Positions 17,903 through 25,563 of a DNA stretch of 52,908 bases are shown in pieces. A program made the translations under genes and the position numbers. Positions within the stretch are counted from its first letter, which is position 1, and each line of letters starts with the position of its first letter. Origin of the DNA: Brucella sp. 21LCYQ03. GTDB lineage: Bacteria; Pseudomonadota; Alphaproteobacteria; Rhizobiales; Rhizobiaceae. The notes below the pieces were generated by a model, which ran no database searches, had not been told where the DNA came from, and saw only the letters and a list, made by a program, of their open reading frames with translations. The DNA lies in NCBI RefSeq assembly GCF_023554105.1, contig NZ_JAMJWE010000023.1, positions 1 through 52,908 of the forward strand, read 5' to 3'.

Positions 17903-19431
17903 TGGAATATCCCTTTTGCGTCGCTGGCTTTAGAACCTGCCATCAGATAACCAATTTCATCTTCAGTGGCGGTTTCCGGGTCCACTTCACCCGCGATCGT
18001 TCCTGAAAACATGACGAGTACGCGGTCAGCGAGTTTCAGGATTTCGTCGAGTTGTACAGATATCAGCAAAATTGCTGCTCCCTGTTCGCGCTGGTTCATA
18101 ATCTCGTCGTGAATACCTTCCATCGCGCCGATATCGACACCACGTGTGGGTTGATCCACAATCAAAAACGGGCAGTTTTGCGAAAATTCACGAGCAAGTA
18201 CGACCTTTTGCATATTGCCACCCGAGAGCGTTCTGACGATCGTTTTGGGCCCTCTTGCGCGAATATCGAATTTGCGGATCATTTCCACTGCTTGTTCTGT
18301 AGCATAGCCCCAGTTCACAAGCCCTTTTGAAGCCCAGGGTGTCCGGTGTTGGCGCCCCATCAGAAGATTGGCAGTAATCGTGTCGTCTGCGTTTACACCA
18401 TAACTCAGACGGTCGCCTGGAACATGTGCCAGACCTGTTTCCCGAACAGCGCGCGGTGTGTCCCCGCTAATATCTTTTTCCTGCAATGTAATGTTGCCGT
18501 GAGATGGTTTGCGCAAACCGGCAATCACCTCGGCAAGCTCGGTTTGTCCATTGCCATCAACTCCCACAATGCCGACAATTTCCCCGGCATTGACGCTGAA
18601 ACTCACATCCTCAAGCACCGGCATTCCTCGTCCGTCACGCGCATAAATTCTGGAAAGCCGCAGTACTTCTTGCCCGTGACTTAAATTGCGGGGACGGCGA
18701 GAGAAATTCACTTCACGCCCCACCATCATTCGCACAAGTTCATCTTCAGTCATGTCTTTGGTTGGCTTGCTACCCACAGCCTTGCCATCGCGCAGAACCG
18801 TGATCGTGTCGGAATGTGCCATGACTTCCGACAAATGGTGCGAAATAAAAACAACAGTCATTCCCTGGTTCGCAAAATTTCTGAGAATTTTGAAAAGTTC
18901 GCGACTTTCCTGAGGTGTTAGAACGGCTGTGGGTTCATCAAGAATAACAATTTCCGCCCCCCGAGCCAGTGCTTTGAGAATTTCTACGCGCTGTTCCGTA
19001 CCCACAGATAATTCGTTGACTAATTTTGTGGGGTCGACTTTAAGTCCGAAAGTCTCCGAAATCTCACTTACGCGTTTGATTTGAGCTTTGTGATTGATCA
19101 ACCCTTTTTTCGTTATTTCCATTCCAAGAAAGATATTTTCAGCCACGGTGAGGGATGGGACGAGCTTGAAATGCTGGTGTACCATTCCCAATCCGCAATC
19201 AATTGCGGTCTTCGGTGAATGCATCACTGTATCTTGGCCATGGATGCGAATGAGGCCTTCGTCCGGCTGATAAATGCCGAACAAAATATTCATTAGTGTC
19301 GACTTTCCGGCGCCATTCTCGCCGACGAGTGCGTGAATTTCACCTTTTTTAACCGCCAGGTTGATCCGCTCATTTGCTGTCAGTGCGCCAAATCGCTTCG
19401 TGATACCCTGAAGCTCGATTGCATAGGTCAT
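17899..19431 (-). CDS. Nucleoside-type ABC transporter ATP-binding protein (two NBDs)
   Basis: A 510-residue tandem ATPase of the NupO/YufO/PnrB type. The first domain has Walker A GENGAGKST, signature LSVGTEQRVEIL and Walker B IVILDEPTAVLT. The second has a degenerate P-loop (GVDGNGQTE), an intact LSGGNMQKVVLARE and Walker B LIVDQPTRGVD with Gln in place of the catalytic Glu, which is usual for this family. It follows the binding-protein gene after a 127-bp gap containing a strong hairpin, and overlaps the first permease gene by 4 bases. Confidence 0.92.
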   Translation of the reverse strand: MTYAIELQGITKRFGALTANERINLAVKKGEIHALVGENGAGKSTLMNILFGIYQPDEGLIRIHGQDTVMHSPKTAIDCGLGMVHQHFKLVPSLTVAENIFLGMEITKKGLINHKAQIKRVSEISETFGLKVDPTKLVNELSVGTEQRVEILKALARGAEIVILDEPTAVLTPQESRELFKILRNFANQGMTVVFISHHLSEVMAHSDTITVLRDGKAVGSKPTKDMTEDELVRMMVGREVNFSRRPRNLSHGQEVLRLSRIYARDGRGMPVLEDVSFSVNAGEIVGIVGVDGNGQTELAEVIAGLRKPSHGNITLQEKDISGDTPRAVRETGLAHVPGDRLSYGVNADDTITANLLMGRQHRTPWASKGLVNWGYATEQAVEMIRKFDIRARGPKTIVRTLSGGNMQKVVLAREFSQNCPFLIVDQPTRGVDIGAMEGIHDEIMNQREQGAAILLISVQLDEILKLADRVLVMFSGTIAGEVDPETATEDEIGYLMAGSKASDAKGIFQ

Positions 19432-19518
19432 TGATCATCGCTCCGAAAATCGCTGCTTTTCCAGAAAGACGCATGCAGTTTGACCCGCAACGGAACCATG
19501 CTGCCTACGCTTGTTGGA

Positions 19519-19542
19519 ATCCGTCGCAGACTTGCGACGGAT
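19519..19542 (-). terminator. Attenuator-like hairpin between binding-protein and ATPase genes
   Basis: ATCCGTCGCA (19519-19528) and TGCGACGGAT (19533-19542) form a perfect 10-bp stem with a 4-base loop, 17 bases past the BMP gene stop. There is no long T run. It probably stabilises the upstream mRNA or causes partial termination so that more binding protein than transporter is made. Confidence 0.6.
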
Positions 19543-19558
19543 CACTTTGCATTTTCGA

Positions 19559-20557
19559 TTATTTATTCATCTGAACAGCGATGGTGCCGTCCGCGATGCC
19601 TTTGCGGATTTCTTCGAGCTTGGCTTTGACATCCGCGGGCACCTGATCTTTCAGTTCATCACAGATTTTCAGCTCAACGCCACCGGATTTAACGCCATAA
19701 TCGTAAGCGCCCGGCTTGACTGGGTTTCCCTCAACCTCGCCTTTGATCAGATCATAGACAGCAATATCGGCACGCTTGAGCATTGAAGCAAGCATCGCGC
19801 CGGGAGCGGTTGGGCACTGATCAACATCAACGCCTATCGCATACTTATTTGCTGCGCGGGCGGCTTGTAATACACCTTCTCCTGTCGGACCTGCCGCTTG
19901 GTAAAGAAGATCAATATCTTGACCATAAAGTGCCATTGCCAGCTCGCTGCCCTTTGCGGGATCGTCAAAGGTACCGGCGAAGACACTGTTGACAGAAACA
20001 TCGTTTGTAACGTGTGACACGCCCTGTTCCATGCCAGTGAGGAAGTTTCGAATGACCGGAATATCACGACCACCCACGAAACCAACTTCGGAGGAACTAT
20101 CAAAGCCTTCCACCTGCTCAGATGTCATCAGCCCAGCCAGTGCGCCGACCAGGAACGAGCCTTCTTCTTCAACAAAATCAATGTACGTCATCGTTGGGCT
20201 TTCAAGCACGCCATCGACAAAGACAAATTTTTGATCCGGATAGGCTTTGTTGGACTTTTGTAACGCATCCACCAATTCCCATCCCATGACGAAGATCAGA
20301 TCATACTGACCGTCTTTTGCAAGATTGTTGAATTGCTCTTCATAGTCTAGCGCACGATTGCCGGTATCTACGATCTTAAGGTTTACGCCAAAATCATCCT
20401 TCGCGCGCTCCAGTCCCTTGACGATCGAAATACCAAAACCCTGAGAAAAATAACCTGAAATCGCGGCAACGTTGAGTTTATCTTCTGCAACAGCGCTGGA
20501 CAGTAATCCCATGCTTATAAGTGTATATGCAGCGAGAGTCTTCAATCCCATTTTCAT
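19559..20557 (-). CDS. BMP/PnrA-type periplasmic nucleoside-binding protein
   Basis: A substrate-binding protein of the BMP family (PF02608), which includes PnrA and BmpA and typically binds purine or other nucleosides. The start at 20557 (MKMGLKTLAAYTL) is chosen because GGGAGA lies 7 bases upstream; a longer frame reaches 20599 without a good site. A signal peptide ends SSAVA before EDKLN, with no lipobox Cys, so the protein is soluble and periplasmic. Typical family segments are VGFVGGRDIPVIRNFLTGMEQGV and IGVDVDQCPTAPGAMLASMLKRADIAVYD. It is the first gene of the minus-strand operon and is divergent from the epimerase gene at 20667. Confidence 0.9.
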   Translation of the reverse strand: MKMGLKTLAAYTLISMGLLSSAVAEDKLNVAAISGYFSQGFGISIVKGLERAKDDFGVNLKIVDTGNRALDYEEQFNNLAKDGQYDLIFVMGWELVDALQKSNKAYPDQKFVFVDGVLESPTMTYIDFVEEEGSFLVGALAGLMTSEQVEGFDSSSEVGFVGGRDIPVIRNFLTGMEQGVSHVTNDVSVNSVFAGTFDDPAKGSELAMALYGQDIDLLYQAAGPTGEGVLQAARAANKYAIGVDVDQCPTAPGAMLASMLKRADIAVYDLIKGEVEGNPVKPGAYDYGVKSGGVELKICDELKDQVPADVKAKLEEIRKGIADGTIAVQMNK

Positions 20558-20666
20558 TCGGTGTTCTCCCATTTGGTCAAGGTTTGTGCTTGACGACATT
20601 TATTGTTTGTGTACGAATAAACTGCGAAAAGAAAAATTATCTGTCAAGGCATATTTGAGGTAACGG
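20558..20666. promoter_or_regulatory. Divergent promoter region of the nucleoside/amidohydrolase island
   Basis: This 109-bp gap must hold the promoters for both arms of the island. An imperfect inverted repeat TTTATT (20599-20604) and AATAAA (20616-20621) flanks an 11-base spacer containing TGTGTAC. Its size and location fit a MarR-type operator, and a MarR gene lies in the plus-strand arm. This is a candidate only. Confidence 0.4.
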
Positions 20667-21554
20667 ATGACAGGACAGAAAAATAGAATAACGAAGGGAG
20701 AATCTGTTCTCGTAACCGGTGCTGCTGGACTGCTGGGCACATATGTTACAGGCGCGTTTGAGGCCGCGGGTTACGAAGTTTTGGGTGTCGATATTGCGCA
20801 GCGTGGTAATCTCAATGTGGTAATTGCAGATTTAACGCAGCTGGACGTGGCGTTGGAAGTGATAAGAGATGTTGATCATGTGGTTCACATTGCCTCGCTT
20901 CCGCGTCCTGTCGGCTTTGCTGCGCAGGATGTTTACCACACCAATATGTCGTTGATGTTCAATGTCGTTGAGGCGATGGAGCGCAATGAAATCAATAGTT
21001 TGATTTATGCATCCTCCTTCAGCACGATTGGGCTTCCCTTTGGCAATAAGCCACCTTTGCCGGATTATTTTCCAATTGATGCGCACCATTCAACGCGTGC
21101 ATTGGACATTTATGCGCTGACGAAATTATTGGGTGAACATATTGTAGATTATTGGGTGGCTCGTACCCACGGTAATGCTGTGAGCATCCGTATGCCGTGG
21201 ATACAGGACGCTACAATTTTTGCGCGTGACGTTTTGTGTCGGCGTGATACCGAAGATGCAAAGCTGGATCTTTGGGCCTATGTGGATGGACGCGATGCTG
21301 CACGGGCATTTGTCTTGTCAGTGCAAGCTAACCTTATGGGACATAGTCGTTTTTTCATATCGGCGAATGACAGTTATTCGGAACACCCAACTGCTGAGCT
21401 TCTTAAGGAGTTTTACCCAACAGTGCCTGTTAAGGAGCCGATTAACGACTTTCAAAGCCTTCTGTCCAATAAAGAAGCGAAAATGCTTATTGGTTTTGAG
21501 CCTCATCACAGTTGGCGTGAATATGGGCCGTTCAAGCAAGGAAAGCCTCTTTAA
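20667..21554 (+). CDS. NAD-dependent epimerase/dehydratase-like (extended SDR)
   Basis: A 295-residue extended SDR. The N-terminal Rossmann motif is TGAAGLLGTY (TGxxGxxG) at about residue 17, the active-site pair is YALTK (YxxxK), and the SSFSTIGLP segment supplies the catalytic Ser/Thr. RMPWIQDA and WAYVDGRDAARAF follow, as in uronate dehydrogenase and sugar epimerase-like enzymes. It is predicted to oxidise or epimerise a sugar or sugar-derived moiety with NAD(P). The ATG has GAGG 6 bases upstream. Its TAA overlaps the ATG of the next gene (TAATG), so the two are translationally coupled. The exact substrate is unknown. Confidence 0.8.
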   Translation: MTGQKNRITKGESVLVTGAAGLLGTYVTGAFEAAGYEVLGVDIAQRGNLNVVIADLTQLDVALEVIRDVDHVVHIASLPRPVGFAAQDVYHTNMSLMFNVVEAMERNEINSLIYASSFSTIGLPFGNKPPLPDYFPIDAHHSTRALDIYALTKLLGEHIVDYWVARTHGNAVSIRMPWIQDATIFARDVLCRRDTEDAKLDLWAYVDGRDAARAFVLSVQANLMGHSRFFISANDSYSEHPTAELLKEFYPTVPVKEPINDFQSLLSNKEAKMLIGFEPHHSWREYGPFKQGKPL

Positions 21555-22369
21555 TGCGCGATTTTTTAGGAAAATCTATTCTGATAACGGGCGGTGCAGG
21601 TGCCATCGGCAGTGCTACTGCGAAGCTCTTCCTTGAGCGTGGCGCGGATGTAGTGTTGGCTGATATAGATGAAGCCAAGCTTGAAAGCGTGGGCATCCAA
21701 CTTTCTGCTTTTGGAAAACTATCAACAATCCCTGCGGATTTGGCGGATGAAGCGCAGGTGAAGAAGGTAATAGATTATTGTACTAGTACGTATGGAATTC
21801 TAGACGTTGTTTTTAACAATGCCGGCATCGCCGGCGCTGTGCGTCCCATTCATGAGTTGAGCAGCACTGACTGGGACCATATTGTTCAGGTAAACCTGCG
21901 TAGCCAGTTTCTGGTCCTTAAATATGCTGCCACGCATATGGTTGAGCAGAAGACGGGTTCATTGGTGAATATGGGCTCATCCATGTCCGATTGGGACGTT
22001 CTTTCGGGTGGTGCCGGATATGTAGCGACGAAGCATGCTGTATTGGGATTAACAAAAGCCGCTGCACTTGATCTCGCGCCGTATGGGGTGAGGGTCAATG
22101 CAGTATGCCCTGGTGTAATCGAAACAAGCCTTGGGGTTCCGGGGCTTGAAGGCGATACGGTAGAAGAAACTTCACCTGCTGCACGGTTTGCATCAAAAAT
22201 ACCCTCCCTTCGTATAGGGCAGCCGGAGGATGTAGGCGAGGTCGTTGTTTTTCTTGCCTCGGATAAAGCCCGTCATATCAACGGTGCAGCTTGGCTTATT
22301 GACGGGGGGCAGACATTACAAAGCTATGCCAACGGCCCGGATAATGGCCATTATGGTGCCAAGCGTTAG
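21554..22369 (+). CDS. SDR-family oxidoreductase
   Basis: A 271-residue classical short-chain dehydrogenase. It has the cofactor motif TGGAGAIG, NNAG at about residue 90, the catalytic Ser in MGSSMSDW, YVATK as YxxxK and NAVCPGVIETSLG. Asp after the second strand (VLADID) suggests a preference for NAD+. It is coupled to the upstream epimerase-like gene by a TAATG overlap. With that gene it probably carries out sequential oxidation steps on the sugar or base fragment. The substrate cannot be inferred from sequence alone. Confidence 0.85.
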   Translation: MRDFLGKSILITGGAGAIGSATAKLFLERGADVVLADIDEAKLESVGIQLSAFGKLSTIPADLADEAQVKKVIDYCTSTYGILDVVFNNAGIAGAVRPIHELSSTDWDHIVQVNLRSQFLVLKYAATHMVEQKTGSLVNMGSSMSDWDVLSGGAGYVATKHAVLGLTKAAALDLAPYGVRVNAVCPGVIETSLGVPGLEGDTVEETSPAARFASKIPSLRIGQPEDVGEVVVFLASDKARHINGAAWLIDGGQTLQSYANGPDNGHYGAKR

Positions 22370-22433
22370 ATCAATTGAACTTGTCAACGATATGCGGAAG
22401 CTCTCCGCCAACGATAATCAAAAGAGGTGAACT

Positions 22434-23075
22434 ATGTCGGTCGATGTATTTTCCGCACACAAAGCAGAAGCTTCATTCGATTTGCGACCGGAAAAAGCTG
22501 CGGTGATTGTGGTGGATATGATTAACGAGTTCTGTAAGCCGGGCGGCAAGATGGTTTTGCCTGGCTATGAGATACTGGTTCCGCCTCAATTGGCTGTGAT
22601 CGAGAATGCGCGTGAGCACCATATTCCGATTTTTTGGGTGCATGACGTGCACCGAAAGAATATGCGCCGTGAGCGTGAATTTCTCAAGCGCAGCCCGCAT
22701 AGTGAAGAAGGCAGTTGGGGGACTGAGATCGTTTCGGAACTAAAGGCGCGAGAAGATGATATTCATATCACCAAACGTCGTTATTCGTCCTTCTATCAAA
22801 CGGATATTCATCTGGCACTCAAGGATATGTTGATTGAGCAGGTAATTGTCTTTGGGGTTGTAACAAATATTTGCGTCCGCTCGACCGTCGCGGATGCCTT
22901 CTTCGAAGGCTATGAAGTCCTTGTTCCACAGGACTGCTGCGCAGCTACAGGAGCGCGCGAACAGGCCAGTTCGCTCTACGATATCGCCACTCATTTCGGC
23001 GTAGTATGCAATTCCAGTGATATTGTTTCAGCTCTGAGAAGCGGTAAGCACATTGAAAATATTATCAATGATTGA
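22434..23075 (+). CDS. Isochorismatase-family cysteine hydrolase
   Basis: A 213-residue amidase-like enzyme with the family triad visible: Asp28 (VVDMINEF), Lys114 (ITKRRYSSF) and Cys147 (VTNICVRST), including the expected cis-peptide region before the Cys. The family includes nicotinamidase, maleamate amidohydrolase, ureidoacrylate amidohydrolase (RutB), biuret hydrolase and N-carbamoylsarcosine amidase; all hydrolyse C-N amide bonds. GSWGTEIVSEL and RRYSSFYQTDIHLALKD are shared with RutB-like members. In this operon the likely role is release of ammonia or a carbamoyl group from a linear amide made upstream. The ribosome-binding site is GAGGTG before ATG. Confidence 0.85.
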   Translation: MSVDVFSAHKAEASFDLRPEKAAVIVVDMINEFCKPGGKMVLPGYEILVPPQLAVIENAREHHIPIFWVHDVHRKNMRREREFLKRSPHSEEGSWGTEIVSELKAREDDIHITKRRYSSFYQTDIHLALKDMLIEQVIVFGVVTNICVRSTVADAFFEGYEVLVPQDCCAATGAREQASSLYDIATHFGVVCNSSDIVSALRSGKHIENIIND

Positions 23076-23083
23076 GGTTCGGG

Positions 23084-23638
23084 TTGGCTGAAGAAAAAAC
23101 AAAGGTAAAGCCTGCGGTGACAACACGCAAACGCGCGCGCAAGGCAGTGGATTCGTCTGAAGCTGAATCGACATTGAATCGCGATGAAGCGGCAATTGCA
23201 TATGCACGTAGTGGATATGATCTGGACCGGCATGCCGCTTTTGCTGTGCGCAAGGCGCATCAAAAGGCCACGCTGATTTTCCAGAGCATCATGGGGATGG
23301 ATAATCTTTCTCCTCCGCAATTTGCAGCATTGGCGACTATTTTAAAGCATGGGGCGGTTTCTCAAAACCATCTCGGTCGGATGACGTCAATGGATCCTTC
23401 AACGATTAGTGTTGTGGTTCGTAAGTTGATTAAGGATGGGCTGATTCACCAGAGCAAATCCAAAACAGATCAGCGGCTTAGCGTATTGACACTGACGAAT
23501 GATGGATTGCGTTTTACGCTCGCGCGGTTGAAAGACAGTATGGAAGTTGGGGAGCGCTTACTTGCTCCGCTTAGTGATGCGGAAAGACATTCTTTCCTAG
23601 AGATGTTGTTTAAAATTGGTGCTGACTCTGAGCCATAA
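23084..23638 (+). CDS. MarR-family transcriptional regulator
   Basis: A winged-helix dimeric regulator of about 184 residues. The core runs from PPQFAALATILKHGAVSQNHLGRMTSMD through the recognition helix PSTISVVVRKLIKDGLI to the wing SKTDQRLSVLTLT. A basic, Lys/Arg-rich N-terminal extension precedes it. The TTG at 23084 is preferred because GAGG lies 6 bases upstream; a TTG at 23072 would overlap the previous gene. It is the fourth gene of the plus-strand arm and likely controls the island, probably from the 20558-20666 divergent promoter, with a pathway intermediate as ligand. Confidence 0.85.
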   Translation: MAEEKTKVKPAVTTRKRARKAVDSSEAESTLNRDEAAIAYARSGYDLDRHAAFAVRKAHQKATLIFQSIMGMDNLSPPQFAALATILKHGAVSQNHLGRMTSMDPSTISVVVRKLIKDGLIHQSKSKTDQRLSVLTLTNDGLRFTLARLKDSMEVGERLLAPLSDAERHSFLEMLFKIGADSEP

Positions 23639-23684
23639 GCCAGTTCCAGTAACCGTGATTTACCAAGACTAGAAAGTAGTAATG

Positions 23685-23706
23685 TCGCCGAGGTGCTTTT
23701 CGGCGA
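23685..23706 (+). terminator. Hairpin between the MarR and enamidase-like genes
   Basis: TCGCCGA (23685-23691) pairs with TCGGCGA (23700-23706) around an 8-base loop. It is followed by TGGGCCTTTGTTG, so it is a weak terminator candidate. It may separate the enamidase-like gene from the upstream four-gene unit. Confidence 0.35.
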
Positions 23707-23754
23707 TGGGCCTTTGTTGCTTGCAATTACTAAAAATAAGAAGTGGGAACATAG

Positions 23755-24927
23755 ATGAGCGATCCGAAACGTACTGTTATTAAAAATATCGGGTTGGTGC
23801 TGAGCGGCGATATTACCAATCCAATTTTGGATATTGATGCAATTATCGTTGAGAATGGTTTGATCGATCAGCTTGGCAAAAGCCATGAAATCGGGTTGCG
23901 GGATGATGATCGGGTTATTGATGCAAACGGATCGGTTGTTAGTCCCGGCTTGATTGATAATCATGTCCACCCGGTTGCGGGAGACTGGACTCCACGTCAA
24001 AATCAGATTGGATGGATGGATTCGACGGTTCATGGTGGCGTTACCACCATCATTTCTGCTGGCGAAGCGCATTATCCTGGCCGACCCAATGATGTTGTTG
24101 GCGTCAAAGCGCTCGGGATTGCGTCTCAGCGCGCGTTTTCGAACTTTCGTCCCACAGGAATGAAAATTCTCGCGGGAGCACCGGTACTTGAACCGGGCAT
24201 GATAGAGGAAGATTTTAAGGAGCTGGCTGATGCCGGTGTTCGCCTGATTGGAGAAGTCGGGTTAGGGCGGGTAAAAGATGGTCCGACTGGTAAAAAAATG
24301 ATTGGCTGGGCTCGGAAGTACGGCATGACTTCCATGACCCATACTGGCGGCAATTCGATCCCTGGCTCAGGCCGTATCGGGGCAAGTGTGGTAATTGAGG
24401 TCGACGCTGATATTATCGCGCACATTAACGGCGGACCAACCGCGCTTCCTTTCGAAGAACTTGAAGAAATTTGTGAAAAGAGTACGCGTGCTATCGAGAT
24501 TGTCCACAACGGGAACCTCAAGGCAGGACTTTATGTTCTGGATATTGCCAAGAAGCGTGGTGAACTTGACCGTGTTGTCTTAGGAACTGACGGTCCAGCG
24601 GGTTCTGGAGTTCAGCCTCTAGGTATTTTGCGCACAATAACTCACCTCGTTTCTCTCGGTGATGTGTCCGTCGAGACAGCATTTTGCTTTGCGACAGGGA
24701 ATATCTGCAAATTCCGGAATCTTCATGATCGTGGTATAATTGAAGTCGGCCGCAGCGCCGATCTGGTGTTTATGGATCAGGCTACTGGTGGCGCTGGTAA
24801 TGATTTCGTTGAAAGTATCGAACTCGGTAATCTGCCGGGCATTGGTATGGTGATGATTGACGGTGAAATCCGTGTTGGACGGTCACGAAATACACCGCCC
24901 TCCGAGAAAGCGCCAATGGTTGTTTAA
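23755..24927 (+). CDS. Enamidase-like cyclic amidohydrolase
   Basis: A 390-residue metal-dependent amidohydrolase. It follows the pattern I recall for Eubacterium barkeri enamidase, which opens the lactam 1,4,5,6-tetrahydro-6-oxonicotinate to 2-formylglutarate in nicotinate fermentation. Shared signatures include an IKNIG..(V)LSGDI start, DNHVHPVAGDWTPRQ with metal ligands His70 and His72, HGGVTTIISAGEAHYPGRP, EVGLG, HTGGNSIPGS, SHINGGPT-like AHINGGPTALP, and GTDGPAGSGVQPLGILR with the catalytic Asp. The C-terminus GEIRVGRSRNTPPSEKAP also matches. A cytoplasmic cyclic-amide hydrolase is therefore a strong prediction; the exact substrate is not. No 6-hydroxynicotinate reductase or hydroxylase gene lies nearby. 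It has its own 116-bp upstream gap. Confidence 0.85.
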   Translation: MSDPKRTVIKNIGLVLSGDITNPILDIDAIIVENGLIDQLGKSHEIGLRDDDRVIDANGSVVSPGLIDNHVHPVAGDWTPRQNQIGWMDSTVHGGVTTIISAGEAHYPGRPNDVVGVKALGIASQRAFSNFRPTGMKILAGAPVLEPGMIEEDFKELADAGVRLIGEVGLGRVKDGPTGKKMIGWARKYGMTSMTHTGGNSIPGSGRIGASVVIEVDADIIAHINGGPTALPFEELEEICEKSTRAIEIVHNGNLKAGLYVLDIAKKRGELDRVVLGTDGPAGSGVQPLGILRTITHLVSLGDVSVETAFCFATGNICKFRNLHDRGIIEVGRSADLVFMDQATGGAGNDFVESIELGNLPGIGMVMIDGEIRVGRSRNTPPSEKAPMVV

Positions 24928-24931
24928 AAAA

Positions 24932-24955
24932 GAAAGCAGACGAAAGACCGCTTTC
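24932..24955. terminator. Short convergent-gene hairpin
   Basis: GAAAGC (24932-24937) pairs with GCTTTC (24950-24955) in the 51-bp gap between the convergent enamidase-like and DUF1185 genes. With A-rich sequence on one side it could be a weak bidirectional terminator. Confidence 0.3.
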
Positions 24956-24978
24956 CTAATGGTCCCGCTGTTCCAATC

Positions 24979-25563
24979 TCAATCGATACCGTTCTCACCC
25001 TTAATCTGGTCTTTGGTCAGGCCGCCGACCCGAGGCAAAGGCCGACCTGAATTGGTTATTGAAATTGCCACCAGGATTTCATCATCTCTTGGGGCGTCAG
25101 GGATACGCACTTCCATTCCATCGAAATGGCTACGAACTTTTGCGGCATCCTTATGCCCTAGGGGAATGTCGATGGGGGACCCCATAGCTGCACGTTTTTT
25201 GGATGAGGGAATGAGTGCTGGACCACCGCCCAGAACCTGACGTAAAGGTGCACCAAGACGCGGATGCAGGATTGCAGCAGCATGTTCCAATTCGCCTTCC
25301 GCACCTACAATTGCCGCTTTACCGAAGCTTTCGGCATCTTTACCAGCAATGCCGAGAATGCTCACGGCGCGATTTGTCAGCAAGTCGCCCAGTTCTTCAC
25401 CAATCTCGCTAAGAAGAGATAAGTCTTCCACATATCCTGATGCGTAGGGATTGGCGATCACCGCAACGGATGCTGCGCGCTTGGTGGGTTCTGTAAGTTT
25501 TCTACCGCCCTCAATGTGGGTCTCTTCAAGGAGCGTTACGACTTTTCTGATCCGGGATTTCAT
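24979..25563 (-). CDS. AA_synth (DUF1185) family protein, copy 2
   Basis: A 194-residue protein of Pfam AA_synth (PF06684). Recognised features are an N-terminal RKVVTLLEETHIEGG, VIANPYASGYVEDLS, GKAAIVGAEGELEHAAAILHPRLGAPLRQVLGGG, PSSKKRAAMGSPIDIPLGHKDA, and YVRSHFD-like VRSHFDGMEVRIPDAPR. A structure of a family member was described as a variant of the Bacillus chorismate-mutase fold, and a role in amino-acid metabolism was suggested; the activity is not known. It overlaps the upstream paralogue by 4 bases (ATGA), so the two are co-translated and may form a hetero-oligomer. It converges on the enamidase-like gene, which suggests involvement in the same pathway. Confidence 0.85.
   Translation of the reverse strand: MKSRIRKVVTLLEETHIEGGRKLTEPTKRAASVAVIANPYASGYVEDLSLLSEIGEELGDLLTNRAVSILGIAGKDAESFGKAAIVGAEGELEHAAAILHPRLGAPLRQVLGGGPALIPSSKKRAAMGSPIDIPLGHKDAAKVRSHFDGMEVRIPDAPRDDEILVAISITNSGRPLPRVGGLTKDQIKGENGID

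Noticed and set aside
22434..24927. Assignment of the isochorismatase and enamidase genes to the aerobic nicotinate (nic) pathway
   Set aside because: No nicotinate hydroxylase, 6-hydroxynicotinate monooxygenase or reductase, or N-formylmaleamate deformylase gene is present, and the linked transporter is nucleoside-type.
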